From contig NC_088775.1 of assembly GCF_954871325.1 (NCBI RefSeq), forward strand, positions 18,701,561 to 18,765,560: DNA of 64,000 bases, read 5' to 3'. The position numbers and the translations under genes are program-made. Within the stretch, counting starts at the first letter, position 1, and each line of letters opens with the position of its first letter. This DNA comes from Gordionus sp. m RMFG-2023. Its lineage: Eukaryota; Nematomorpha; Gordioida; Chordodea; Parachordodidae. The notes beneath the pieces are model-generated. The model was given only the letters and a program-made list of their open reading frames with translations. It ran no database searches and was not told where the DNA came from. Below are positions 10,385 to 23,451 of the stretch, in pieces.

Positions 10385-12559
10385 TCAACTGTTAAAGCTA
10401 AATTTATATATTATTGGTGCTGTAGCTATACCAAAAGGTAATCGTAAATAGCGGTAGTATCCATTTGGTGTTACCATTGTTAATAATTCTTGCGATTCAT
10501 CGTCAATGCTCATTTGTAGATATGCATCTTTGAGATTTAATGTTGTATATTTATTTCCATTAGCAATTTTTGCGATTAATTCTTCAAACGTTGGAAGAAT
10601 GTGATAGCCTTTTAGTATAAATTTATTTAATTTTACTTTGAAATCTCCACATAATCGTAGTTCACCTGAAGTTTTACGTACCACTACCATTGGAGTACTC
10701 CAGGTTACTCTTATTGTTGATGGATCTATTTTCTTTATTATATTATTTTCTTCCAAACGTTTCAGTTCATTTTCAATTTCTACATTTAAAGGCAACGGTA
10801 CTCTTCTAGCTGGCAGTGCAATTGGTTTTGTATTTTTTCCCAATTATAGTTTTACTGGTTCGACATTTTTTAGTAATTCTAATTTATTGTCAAACACCGT
10901 AGCGAAATCTTTATATAGTTTGTCAATATTCACGTTACCATTATCATTATATTTATATCTATTGTTGATCATATTGATTTTTACATTTGTTGGTAACAAT
11001 AAATCAAATTCTATAGTCCATGGAAATCCAAATAGTTCTGCAACATTTGTTTTTGTAACTAATAACGGAAGCCATTTTATTTTATCATCTAATTGCACTT
11101 TTACATAAGCTTCGCCCATAATTATTATTGTATTGTTTCCATATGTAGTTGGAGCTCTAACCATTCTAAGTTTTGGCCTCCCAATTTTATTCCATATTGT
11201 TGCATTAATGATGATTATTGCTGAACCTGTATCATATTCCATTTTAATTTCGTGGGTTTTTATTAATACCGTAATTGTTGGGTGCTGTCTTTGTAGATTT
11301 TTCTTATTGAGAAATCTGAATCTTCGTCATTATTATTGTAATTTGTACCGTAAATTTTTTCTTTAGTTTTACAACACACGGCAAAGTGGTTTGATTTCTT
11401 ACATTTGTTACAAGTTTTTCCGTATGCTGGACAATTTCTATAAGTATGAAAACAATTACAAAAATAACACGGTTTTCTTGTATTATTATTATTATTTGTA
11501 TGGTGGTTATTATGACCTTGCACTGGTTCTCTTTTTACGTATGTTTTATTATCATTTTGATAGTGTCGATTATCATTATCATTATTATTATACTGCCGAT
11601 TATTTTTATCATTTTGATTTAATCGTTTATTATTATCATTATGTTTATTCGCCTCTTTGATTTTATAAACCATTTTAGTAGTATTATTTATTTCTAAGTC
11701 AGCCCTTTTAATCGCTTAAGACATTTCTACAACCTTGTTTAAGCTTAACGGTTGGTCTTCGTCTTTAGTATCTGGGTATCTTAAACGTAGTTCTTTATCT
11801 AGTTGTGCTATCTTTAGTCCGGCGATTAATTGGTCGCGAATTCTTATTTCTACATTATCTACAAATTTGCATCTTCGGGCTAGCTCCTCTATATTTTTTA
11901 AATAGCTCATTACGGATTTGGTATGCCCACGACTTATTCTAATGAAATCAATTCTAGATGCCAAAATAGTTCTTTCATCTTTATAAAGTTGTTTTGCAAT
12001 TTTTTATATGTCTGTCCATCCTACATCCTCCATTTTCCTTGGATAAAGTAATTTTTTGATATCAGTTATAATATTTATTCCTCCATAATAAATAATTTTT
12101 TTTAAAGTGGCGTCAGTTTGAGGAATATTTTTCACATTCAGTATGTATTTGTATAATTAATGTAGTCTTCGATGAAACAATCTTCTTTTTTATAATCCTG
12201 TGAAACTATTTTTATCCATAATTTCTAAAATATAGAATTTTTTTTATAAACAGGATTTTTTTTTTATAATTCTATATATTATTAAACTTGACCGAAGACC
12301 GAAAACCGGGTGACTTTTTTTTTAAACACGTCGCCATTTTTTATAGTCAAAACAATCGGTAACTTTATTTTAAATTGTTTCCTATATATATATAGTATTT
12401 TATAATTATGTAATTTGACTTCTAATATTATGCAATTATATTGACCTCCATAATATAATATTAAATGTAGGAAAGTTATAATAATATAATATACAAATAA
12501 CATAACCTTTAAAATATATAACGTAACCTTTAAAATATATAAGATATTCAAATATAACA

Positions 12560-13737
12560 CTAATAATGTTTTCCCCCTTACAGGAAAATCTTAGATACAC
12601 CTATGATAGATATCATAAATAGTTGACACAAAAATACAGATTATTTTTCCATTGCAAAATTTAGCTGCATTTTTTTTATGTTGTAATTAGCAGATTACAT
12701 TTAACAAAATTATAAGGATCAGTTATTAAAAAAATTACAGAGTTTGCCGTTGTTCTAGAATATAAACTTTTATTATAAAAGCACAAAATATCGAATGAAC
12801 AATTTTTATATTTTGTTCTCACTCAATTCAAAGACTTTCATGGGCTTGGATTGTTTTTAAAAGAAATCGCAGGCCCGTCACAAGTCCATAAAAAGCTTCA
12901 AAAATATTGCCCAGGCCCATATTCAGAAATTTATTTTATGTATCTAATAAAAATAAAGAATACTTCAATGCATTTAGGCAATGATTTTGTTTAAAATGCT
13001 GAACTATTATTATTATATGAAAAATAATGCAATATTTTTTAAAGTTATCAACTTGTTTAAATAAGCTAAATTTAAATGAAAAAATTTTAAGTCCAAAGAT
13101 TTCAAAAACCAAGGCACTAAAAAATATAATTGGGCCTATGGGCCTCGAGCCGGCCTATGAAGGTCTCTAATTCAATTCGAAAATCTAAATTTTTTTTAAT
13201 GTCATTACCCATATATTTTCCATTTAAAAAAAAATTCCTATTTAAACTAGCATTTATTAAAAAAAAGATTATTTTTTGCACTAAATTTATAATTTATTCA
13301 TTAAAATCAACTGAATATCTATAAAATTGTTTTTAAATTTCTATATAAATTTATTTGCTTTAAATAATTTTGTGCATGGTATTTGCATAAAAAAAAATCA
13401 AAATAATCTTTAAAAAAATTTAATTTATAGTTAAATAATTAAATATTTAATACATAAATTTTTTCTTTATTGTTGCTTTATGGGTAAGCAAGGATTTATA
13501 TATTCCTTCAATTTAAAAATTAATTTTCTTTTTATAAAAAATAAATGACTCGTAAATAAAATGTGTTCCTTCCAAGTCCCAACTAATTATTTAAATGCGA
13601 TTACATTTTTTAATTACTATTTTTTGTATCAATGAACAAATTTCATTTTAGTGTTTTCAAGATGACACAATGATGGTCTCTTTAGAATTCAAAATTATTT
13701 AATATCATTAAACCTCTTTCATTAAAAGAATTACGTG
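12560..13737. other. AT-rich non-coding DNA with a possible small inverted-repeat element
   Basis: No gene is visible. GC-richer blocks at 12840-12860 (TTTCATGGGCTTGG) and 13130-13165 (inverse of TTCATAGGCCGGCTCG) face each other and could be the ends of a ~350-bp hAT-type MITE (about 12826-13172). I see no clean target duplication, so the call is weak. Confidence 0.35.
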
Positions 13738-13742
13738 ATAAG

Positions 13743-14023
13743 TGTAGTAAAGATGTAATGTATTGTAATATTTTATCATATTATATATTATATTTGCCAG
13801 TTAGATATGATTATATATATATATTTACGATTAATATAATAGGTGTAACTTCCTAATGTATTATGTACACACCCATCCATTAACGTGTAATTATATATCG
13901 CCATTTGTAATTAAGTTGCACCTTATGGTTAAATTATACTGAATAAATCAATAAAAACTGATACATATTGTGAATGAATTATAGAAATAAATAAATGTAA
14001 ATATTGGTTCTACCTTCGCTAAA
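13743..14023 (+). repeat. 5' LTR of fossil B
   Basis: 281 bp, ends just before the primer-binding site. It matches 17693-17978 nearly throughout. Confidence 0.9.
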
Positions 14024-17000
14024 GTGGCGACGAGGATTCTAATATTCTAATTAAAACAAGTAAGAAAATAGTTATTAATTTTATAAATTACGCCTCAGTC
14101 CAAAAATACTAGTATAATTGATAAGTTAGAAAAATATCAAATTAATGGGTCTATACAACGTTGGTTCCAATTTTGGGACGCAACGTTAAGACTAAAGAAC
14201 TGGGCACCGACCGATCAAGAAAATAAGGACCTGTTCATGGTGAGTTTTGGCGCTGAGGGCATTGACATTCTCGAACAATATTTATTTCCTGAAACCATTC
14301 TAACGACTAAATTTGATAAGATAAGGAGTGTCTCGCTACATATTTTTGAGAAGAATAAAACCATTTTCGGTAGTAGATTAGACTTCATAAGGTTAATTAG
14401 GAATGAGAATGAACCAATTGGAGAGTTTGCTAATAGAATCAAAATAACTGTGAAAGCGTGTTGTTTTACGCCGTCAGAAGTTGACGGCCAGTTAAGAGAT
14501 CAATAGTTGCGGATTCAATTAATAATCTCTGGACAAGAGGATTAAATAAAAGGGCAAAGATCACAGCCAAAATAAATGGACTTAGTGTCACTTTTGATTA
14601 TGATACAGGAGCACAAGCCTCTATTATAGGATTGAATATTTGGGAGAAAATTGGCAAACCACTAACATCTTCCACAAACCTATTAGCAGCCTATGGAGAT
14701 AAGCCTTTGGATCTTATGGGTGAAGCCATAGTTCGTGTGCAAGTGGGGAAGGAAATTCGCAATTTATCAGTTATTATAATAAAGTCAAATGACCTACCTC
14801 TGTTTGGGTTGCCATGGATTTTAGCATTTGGGTTTGAGTTACCGAGACAGGTAAGCATACAACAGGTTCTCAAAACGAATAGAAAAACAATAACATCAAG
14901 TTGCCACCAAACCAACGATGCCCTGATGAGCCGCTAGAATACAATCGGTGCCCCGCGGGCCGAAGCCCCGATGGGCAGTTCGAATACAATCGATGCTCAC
15001 ACGGATCGAGGATGTCACTAACGGAAGACTCAATGAGGCATTTGTTAGCTAAACAGTTTAAAGCTGTTTTTGACGGCAAACCGGGGTTGATACGTAATTT
15101 CGCGGTGCGACTCTAATTAAAAGATACGGTTGCACCAAAATCGTTTCCAGCTCGTCGAGTGCCATTTCCGTTAGGCAGAGAGGTTGAACTAGAACTGGAT
15201 CGCCTTGTGGCTGCGGAGATTTTGGAGCCCATCGATTCCTCTATAACTAGGGTGCCATGGGCAACCCCAACAGTAAATGTCAGGAAAAACAATAGCGAGA
15301 TTTGTATTTGCGCAGATTTCAAGGTGAGTTTAAATCCCCATCTATTATATGATCATCACGTTATTCCTAAGCTGGATGACTTATTGGTTAATATTCAGGG
15401 GGGGGGAGCGTTTTATGATGATAGATTTAAAGGACGCGTATCTACAAATGGCCGTTGAGCCAGAGTCCCAAGAATATTTCGTCATCTCAACACATAAAGG
15501 ATATTTTCGATACCAAAGGATGCCGTTTGGACTTTCGTGCGCACCAACTATTTTCCAGCGTTACATGGACAATGTTTTGAAAGATTGTGGAGTGTATTTG
15601 GACGATGTAATTATCTCCGGCAAAAATGACGCCGAACATCTGGCTAATTTAAAAATAGTACTCGATAGGCTGCAGGAAGCAGGCCTCAATTTGAAAAAGT
15701 CCAATTTCTACGGAAATCTGTTTCGTTTTTAGGTATCGTTATCGACCAAAATGGGGTACATCCAAGCGAAGAGAAAGTTAAAGCAATCCAGGCCGCACCT
15801 AACCCCAAGAATGTTCATCAGTTACGTTCATTTCTTGGGCTTGTCACGTATCATCAACGGTTCATTCCCAATCTTCATAGTGAAGCAGCTGTGTTACATC
15901 GATTGACTAGTGTAAAAGTACCGTGGTGTTGGACTAATGTAGAGCAGGAGGCTTTCGATAAAGTTAAGACATTGTTATCAACAGAAGAAACCTTAACGCC
16001 GTATAATGCTAAATTACCGTTGATTATGGAGTGTGACGTGACAGATACAGGACTGGGGGCTGTTTCATAAGGTTTCACAAAACGGGAAAAAACCCATAGC
16101 ATTCGCGTCTCAGACGTTGTTACAGTCGGAGAAACATTTTGCGCCTATCGATAAAGAAGCGAGGGCATTGTTATTTGGAATAGAAAAATTATACGGTCGA
16201 AAATTTACATTTCGGACAGACCATAAACCCTTGGAACGGTTGTTCGGGGAAAAGAGGGATCTGCCAAAGATATCGAACAATCGTCTGACACGTTGGGCCT
16301 GGAAGATGGCCGCTTACGACTTTAGCGTGGAATATAGATCTGGTCGTGAGAATGTTATAGCAGACGCCTTATTTAGGCTACCGTTCCACGATATCATACC
16401 TAATCGGGATACCAAGCATGCATTAGCGATTCGGAACGTAAACTTAGAGGATATGCAAGTCTCAGAGGGAAACCTGCGCAAGAATTCAATTAAAGATCTA
16501 ATACTAAAGCAAGTGACACAACATATTGAACAAGGGTGGAGAGGCTTTAATCGGAAAGAAGAACCAGAGCTAGTAATCTTTCACACCCAACGAGAGGAAT
16601 TAACAGCAGACAGGGGAATAGTTGAACGAAATGGTAGATTGATAATCTTTACGAAACTTAGGAATTCAGTGTTGGAAACACTACATCGGGGACATCCGGG
16701 AATGAACGATATGAAATCTATTTTTCGGTTGTATTGTTGGTGGCCGAAGTGCGAAGAGGACATAGAACGGTATATAAAGCTGTGTGTTGGATGTCAGAAA
16801 AATCGACCAAAAGTAATGGAGTTACCACTATACTCATGGAATTGTCCAAAGAGCCATGGGAGCGTATACATCTAGATTTTGCGGGACCGGTTGACTTATT
16901 ATATTATCTTGTGGGAGTAGATTCATACTCAAAATGGGCTGAGGTAGACCTGATGAGAAACACATCGGCGAAGGAGATGATAACGAGATTAAAGAAGTGG

Positions 17001-17692
17001 TTTGCTACTTTTGGGGTACCTAAAAGCATTGTAATGGATAATGGACCTCAATTTATTTCAATAGAATTTAAGCGATTTTGTGAAGAAAGCAACATTTGCC
17101 ACATTCGCTCAACGCCGCACCCGAAGACAAATGGGCAGGCGGAACAAACCATTCGAACCTTAAAAGGGAGGTATTATGCCAGTCGAGAATCAATTAATGA
17201 CCCGCAAGAGGCGATGACTCAAACGGTAGCAGCGTATAGGCTGGGAGAATATAGTTCGACGGGTAGGTCACCAGCGAAGATTATGTACGGTCGTCAAATA
17301 ATAACTAATCTAGACTGGGCTAGACCAGAGGTGAGAAAGGAGATTGATAAAGCCAATGATAAACAAAATCAAGAACGTGATACACATTCCAATTTTAGGG
17401 AATTTGACGTTGGTCAGCATGTATGAGTAAGGAATGAAACCACTAAGGGTTGGAGAGAAGTGGTGATTCAGGATAGAAAGGGATTATATTCCTATGTAGT
17501 CAAGACCCCAGATTGTGTAATCGAAAACATGCTGACCAGCTAAGGGACCGTTTTATATCAGATACGACGGAGCGCGTGATCGCTGACAGCGATCAGAGAG
17601 AGTGGGAGACCCCAAGGCGAGGGCGGACACATAAGCCCCCGAAACGAATGATTGAAGAGATATAGACATCTCTCAATTAACGTAGGGGGAAA

Positions 17693-17978
17693 TGTAGTAA
17701 AGAAGTAATCTATTGTAATATTTTATCATATTATATATTATATTTGCCAGTTAGATATGATTATATATATATTTACGATTAATATAATAGGTGTTGTTTA
17801 ACTTCCTAATGTATTATGTATACACCCATCCATTAACGTGTAATTATATATCACCATTTGTAATTAAGTTGCACCTTATGGTAAATTATACTGAATAAAA
17901 TGTCAATGAAAACTGATACACATTGTGAATGAATTATAGAAATAAATAAATGTAAATAGTGGTTCTACCTTCGCTAAA
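17693..17978 (+). repeat. 3' LTR of fossil B
   Basis: 286 bp, follows the polypurine tract and is followed by the target duplication ATAAG. Confidence 0.9.
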
Positions 17979-18101
17979 ATAAGTTATTACGGCGATAAGC
18001 CCTCTAGTGTTGATATGAAACAGAGACGCTAGATTTTTCTCATAATCCATCAAACTGGATATTTAATTTAGGTGGAAAGAAAAAATGAGAAGCCCTTCAC
18101 A

Positions 18102-18313
18102 CTTTTGTGGGCAAGTCACACGTACTCTTAGGCACCCGAAACTGTTGTTTAAACGTGTATAGGCTAAGAAAAAGAGAGTTGGACTAAAAAAAATCTTATA
18201 TCCGAGGACTTCAGTAAAATTTATTACTTGAAAGGTGGCAGATTTTAAGTTTAAACCTTTGTGTGAGTCTTAAATGATTACTATCAATATTGAGAGAATT
18301 AATGTATCATATC
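18102..18313 (+). repeat. 212-bp direct repeat, left copy
   Basis: It runs from CTTTTGTGGGCAAGTC to AATGTATCATATC and is nearly identical to 22973-23185. It directly abuts the LTR of element C. No reading frame of note. Confidence 0.88.
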
Positions 18314-20238
18314 TGTAAAATTTTGAGAATTTAGAAGGATTGGGTGATTAGAACCTTTGTCAAATAAAGAAAGGTTAGAACTAAAATGATACTAAATCAG
18401 ACTAATATCCTCGATTATATATACTTTTCTATAATATTCGTCAAATAAAGAAAGGTTAGAACTAAAATGATACTAAATCTTTATTAAATAATAAGATAAA
18501 AAAATAATCAAAATAAATAAATAAAAATTAAAGATTAAAAAAAATTAAGTTCGTAAAATCATAATTTAATCATTATTTTTCGCATCATAATTTCTCCTTA
18601 TATATCCTTTTTCTTTAATCAACATTTGCATAGTCTCAATTTGAACCGAGATTTAATTCTTTTTTCTTGAGTAGATTTGAATATCTTTCGGCTTCGTAAT
18701 TTTATTTAAAAGTAATTTGCCTGGCGTTTTTCTTAATCTAGTAAATTTGCATGTTACCACAATTACAACACCTTTCCACTTAGATTAGTCCCACCATTCT
18801 GCGAGTGATCTCCTTTCTTCCGATTTTGACTTTACTGATCTTGTTTCTCCACCAAATATATTCGTCTTAATCTTTAATGTCTTCTAGTTTCTAACGACGG
18901 CGGTCTATTGTCTAATATTCTTCACTTCTAAGGACTGTTTGTATCCGATTACACTCTGAAATTCTTGATTCCTTCTGTTTCTTGTCAACCCCTTATAAAC
19001 GATTATCTCTTGATCTCTATAGGCCATTGGCGAACTATCATGATTCCCGACACATTCTTCTAGCTCTTTTAATTATATTTCGTTTTAATGCCAAATTATC
19101 CTAGTCTTTGCTTGTTTCTAACGGTTTCTAGTAACTAACGATAAACGACTGACTTTAATTTGTCTGCGAGTAACGATTGTTTCCACCTTCTTGTTTCTGA
19201 GATCATCGATTTTTTATCCTATACTAAAGTTTTGATAAGCAATTGGCGATAATTTGTCAACGATTAACGATAGCATCCTGGTATTGACCACTTGTTCTAC
19301 CTAGTCGCTTGTCAAGATATCCACGTTGTCTTAAGATCTCTTATACGATAATGATTTCTTGTATCTTTTGATCCAAAATAAAAAATCCGATCTCTAATTG
19401 AGCTCGATTGCGGCATAAATTTTCTAATGACGAAAAGCCGTTTCTCTTTATGAAGATTTTGGTTAATCAACAACCTGATATTTTGCTAAATATTATCAAC
19501 TTAAATAACAGTTAACCGTATATCTTTAATAAAAATTTATAACGAATTTCTTTTAGCTACATCGATCACTTGTACGTATAACGATCTCTTGTGACGAATT
19601 CCTTTTAATTAAACGACTAATTCTATTCTTTTTCGAATTACTATTGATATTGACACCATGTTTCATTGACCTCATTCTTTGCATACATCCCCTTCCCCCT
19701 TTATTTAGAATCTCTTTTCAGAGTTAATTAGACTGAATTATTGTAATGGCCCGGTCTCCTCCGCTCTCCAACACCAATGTAAAATTTTGAGTTTTTCTAA
19801 GGATTGGGTGATTAGAACCTTTGTCAAATAAAGAAAGGTTAGAACTAAAATGATACTAAATCAGACTAATATCCTCGATTATATATACTTTTCTATAATA
19901 TTCGTCAAATAAAGAAAGGTTAGAACTAAAATGATACTAAATCTTTATTAAATAATAAGATAAAAACATAATCAAAATAAATAAATAAAAATTAAAGATT
20001 AAAAAAAATTATGTTCGTAAAATCATAATTTAATCATTATTTTTCGCATCATAATTTCTCCTTATATATCCTTTTTCTTTAATCAACATTTGCATAGTCT
20101 CAATTTGAACCGAGATTTAATTCTTTTTTCTTGAGTAGATTTGAATATCTTTCGGCTTCGTAATTTTATTTAAAAGTAATTTGCCTGTCTGGCGTTTTTC
20201 TTAATCTAGTAAATTTGCATGTTACCACAATTACAACA
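18314..20238 (-). mobile_element. Non-autonomous LTR element C
   Basis: Near-identical repeats at 18314-18770 and 19778-20238 (plus strand TGTAAAATTTTGAG...ATTACAACA) flank about 1 kb without coding capacity. A polypurine tract (minus strand AAGTGGAAAGG) lies beside the left LTR. A primer site (minus strand TTGGTGTTGGAGAGCGGAGG) lies beside the right one, which fixes the orientation as minus. The LTRs differ by a few small changes, so the insertion is fairly young. No matching target duplication is visible at the two outer edges. Confidence 0.8.
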
Positions 20239-22951
20239 TGTACCAATGGGATTGATATTTATATTGCTGAGGCTAGTGGGAGAGACTGAATATCTATGGA
20301 ACTAATAATAAATAAATATATAATTATTAATAATTTCTAATACTAATTCACTACTTTTACTCTTTATTCAACTTCTATCAAATCCAAAATAATAATCAAA
20401 ATATCGTCTACTCTGATTTTTTTGTTTTTTAAAATATGTTCCGGTGTATTATAATTATTTTTCTTGGCTATTTATATATTTTTTGCTAACCATTAAAAAT
20501 CCTTTTTCATAAAAATTCAAAATTATAAATTTGCATGGCGAATAAAATTTAATAATAATAATGCTAACTAAAATTATAATTTAATATACGAAATATAAAT
20601 TTGCATGGCGAACAAAATTAATCGTAATAATAATAATTAAAATTATAATCTAATATTTGAAATATAAATTTGAATAGAGAACCAAATTAATAATAATAAT
20701 GATGTTAACTAAACTTTTAATATTCAAAACCTAAAAGATTAAGTACAAACTATAACACCTCCACCCTTTAAGATTAGCTCTCCAAGGCCCCCTTCGTTAG
20801 TACCCCGCCTTCCCGCACTTCCAACTCAGATCCGTTTATTGAGGACGCTGCTGTCGTAGGACAAAATCTTAATTTATGCATTCCGCCGCACGCCCAACAT
20901 TCTAATCGATTCTTCCGCAATATGGCTCCATTCTTCGTTCTATCCTTTGATTTCTGGGTCTTTCCTGCAGTAACTCTCCGTATCTTCGTTGTGCTTCGGC
21001 CCTTGCTGCTTCGATCCATCTGTTTGACTCAGCCGATCCATCAGCTTCCCTGATTTCCATTTTGATAATCTTGTTTCCTACTCTGACATATGATGCCATC
21101 TATAAAATTACTATGAGCATATATATATCTTTCATAATCTTCTAATAATCTACTATTCCCTGATAATTTATGATTCTCATCGTTATGTCTATCATCAATA
21201 TGATTCTCATAATTATGTCTATCCTCAATTCATCTCTTTAACAATTGATTTTCATAATTAAGTATATCATCAATATGATTCTCATAATAATGTCTATTAT
21301 CAATTTATTTCTTTTAATTGTATCCCCTGATAAATTATGATTCTCATCATTTTGTCTATCATCACTATGATTCTCATAATTATGTCTATCCTCAATTCAT
21401 CTCTTTAACAATTGATTCTCATAATTAAGTATATCATCAATATGATTCTCATAATAATGTCTATCATCAATTTATTTCTTCTAATTATCTCCCATATCTT
21501 TTACTTGCCCTAAGCTTCTCAGTCTGACTTGTTTTACGTGTCTAGTAAAAGTGCCTTCTTGCCCTTCAATCTCTACTTCTACTTTCTTTTTTCCTATATT
21601 CTTACTTATTATACCCTCCCCCCATTTAACTGGACCCTCAAACAGTAGAATCCATACTAGACTTCCAACTTTAAATTTATCATCATATGTATCCTCCTTT
21701 TGCTTTATTCTTTCTTTCAAAAAATCTAATTCCGTTCTTGTCTTTCTACCTAAAAACATTTCTGATGGTGAATTTCCTTTGCTTGTTTTAGTATTGTTAT
21801 ATGCTAATAATAACAACCACCATTTTCCCTCTCCATATTTTTCTTTTTTTAGCCAGCTTTTAACAATAGCTACCATTCTCTCGGCTTGCCCATTACTTCT
21901 CGGGTAATGTGGTGGCGATACTAAATGTTTAATATTCCACCTATCACAAAATTGATTAAAAACTCTACCTTTAAATGCTGGGCCTCCATCTGAAACTAAA
22001 GTTTCCATTAATCCATATTTACCTGCAAAATCTTTTATTTTAGTCAACGCTATCTTCGTCGTTAAACCCGAAACCTGTTGACAATCTATCCATTTCGATC
22101 CAGCATCTACCATAATAAAATATCTTCTTTTTTCATATTCTAGAAAATCTACATGTATTCTTTTACATGGAATGTCTGTTTCTGGCCATTTATCTGCTTT
22201 ATTCTTTGGTGGTACATTAGCCCACATGTTACATGTCTCGCAGCTTCTAGTTAATTCTTCAATTTCACTATTCATCTTGGGCCACCAAATATATTCTCTT
22301 GCTTTATTCTTCATTCTTTCTATGCCTTGATGTCCTGAATGTAATACGGCTAATGTATCTTTTCTTAACTTAATTGGTATCACTAATCGATATCCTCTCA
22401 ATAAACAATTGTCTTCTATATTTAATTCATTCCTTTTTTTCTTTGTATGGAGTTTGGTTGGCATTAGACTGAAGGTTGTAAAGGTTCTGTCGCCTCCTCT
22501 CTCTAACACCATTGTCACAATGAGGCGTTTTGTCATTGTGAATCAAAACCTAAATATAAAATAGAAAACAAATATATATGTAAAAAGGAAATTAATAATA
22601 ATTAGGAATCACGAAATCATAAAATCAACTTTAAGTCTTTATTCAAATTTATAACATTATCAAATTAACAAAATTATAATAGTAAAAATCATAAAAAAGA
22701 AAAATAAAATAAAAATAAAATTAAATAAAAAAAAGTTAATAAAATAAAAAAAAGTTAATAAAATAAAAAACAGATGTGGCCTTTTTATACTCTTTTCAAT
22801 CTTCTTATAACTAATCATAACTATTCAAATATAATCTTTTTATCACGCGTTATTACAATAAATCCACAAGAATTCTCTATGCAAATTACAGATAAAGTAC
22901 AACAAAATCCAAAAGAAATCTTTATGCAAATTAAATCTAACATTTACAACA
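20239..22951 (-). mobile_element. Composite of minus-strand Ty3/Gypsy fossil pieces (D/E)
   Basis: Two LTR-like blocks, 20239-20757 and 22513-22951, are not alike, so this is a mosaic rather than one insertion. The first is followed by a polypurine tract (minus strand CTTAAAGGGTGGAGG). The second has a primer site on its left (minus strand TGGTGTTAGAGAGAGGAGGC) and a polypurine tract on its right, as a middle LTR in a recombined array would. Parts: a gag piece with the zinc knuckle CWACGGMHKLRFC (20774-21099), and a long integrase frame (21481-22536) with HHCC finger, DDE core (SDGGPAF, RSNGQAERM) and C-terminal domain. The cluster is broken and heavily reduced. Confidence 0.75.
21130..21480. 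repeat. ~180-bp tandem duplication with short internal repeats
   Basis: Two copies of a block made of TATGATTCTCATAATTATG / TCTATCATCAATATGATTC variants lie between the gag piece and the integrase piece. Shorter ~36-bp units are visible within each copy. Confidence 0.7.
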
Positions 22952-22972
22952 CCTCCCTACTTAAATTAGACC

Positions 22973-23185
22973 CTTTTGTGGGCAAGTCGCACGTACTCTT
23001 AGGCACCCGAAACTTTTGTTTAAACGTGTATAGGCTAAGAAAAAGAGAGTTGGACTAAAAAAAATCTTATATCCGAGGACTTCAGTAAAATTTATTACTT
23101 GAAAGGTGGCAGATTTTAAGTTTAAACCTTTGTGTGAGTCTTAAATGATTACTATCAATATTGAGAGAATTAATGTATCATATCT
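22973..23185 (+). repeat. 212-bp direct repeat, right copy
   Basis: Counterpart of 18102-18313. Here the sequence continues past ATATCT into AAATTCTGTG without an LTR, so this copy shows the uninterrupted state. Confidence 0.88.
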
Positions 23186-23451
23186 AAATTCTGTGTTGTA
23201 GTTTTGTTATATATTTATATATATATTATGATATATATGCTTTTTTACCTCTGATACGATAAATTTTAAACTACAAGAATCACACTTTATTTATCAAAAT
23301 CCAATAGTATAAATCATAATAATCAATATCAAATAATTCAAATTCCTATTCATAATAAACTCATTTAATGAAATCTCCGACTCATTTCATAAAAAATCAC
23401 ACACTGAATAAAATATTATTTTTCCAATAAAAACATATTATCAAAAGAATA
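23186..23451. other. AT-rich DNA with a TA microsatellite
   Basis: TATATATTTATATATATATT occurs at about 23212. Nothing coding is seen before the MULE target duplication at 23452. Confidence 0.55.

Larger units (their letters stand above)
7481..12559 (-). mobile_element. Ty3/Gypsy LTR fossil A, broken
   Basis: A minus-strand element. The 5' LTR is about 12337-12559; a shortened 3' LTR piece is 7481-7572, next to a polypurine tract (minus strand GGTGGGAAAGAAGATA). The primer site next to the 5' LTR reads TGGCGACGTGTTT on the minus strand, close to that of fossil B. Parts seen: gag with a zinc knuckle (11263-12040), protease (10844-11242, EYDTGSA), reverse transcriptase (10385-10843, plus 8604-8937 with YLDDVI) and RNase H (7952-8400). 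A small frame at 7664-7939 is unassigned. The element is interrupted by repeat R1 copy c. It is broken, with numerous breaks, and looks old compared with element F. Confidence 0.85.
13743..17978 (+). mobile_element. Ty3/Gypsy LTR fossil B, broken, both LTRs present
   Basis: LTRs at 13743-14023 and 17693-17978 (TGTAGTAA...TTCGCTAAA) are flanked by the 5-bp duplication ATAAG (13738-13742 and 17979-17983). Primer site TGGCGACGAGGATT is at 14025; polypurine tract AGGGGGAAA directly precedes the 3' LTR. Parts in order: gag-like (about 14120-14510), protease (about 14590-14900, YDTGA), reverse transcriptase (about 15120-15750, YLDDVI), RNase H (about 15990-16390), integrase with HHCC finger and core (about 16600-17430). 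By eye the LTRs differ by about seven substitutions and four small indels, so the insertion is moderately recent. It is broken, with several breaks. Protease and RT are close to those of fossil A. Confidence 0.93.

Noticed and set aside
12282-12560. 92-residue minus-strand frame
   Set aside because: It lies across the LTR and primer site of fossil A and has the composition of AT-rich non-coding DNA.
13080-13330. 64-codon plus-strand frame at 13130
   Set aside because: AT-rich, no domain, overlaps a possible MITE end.
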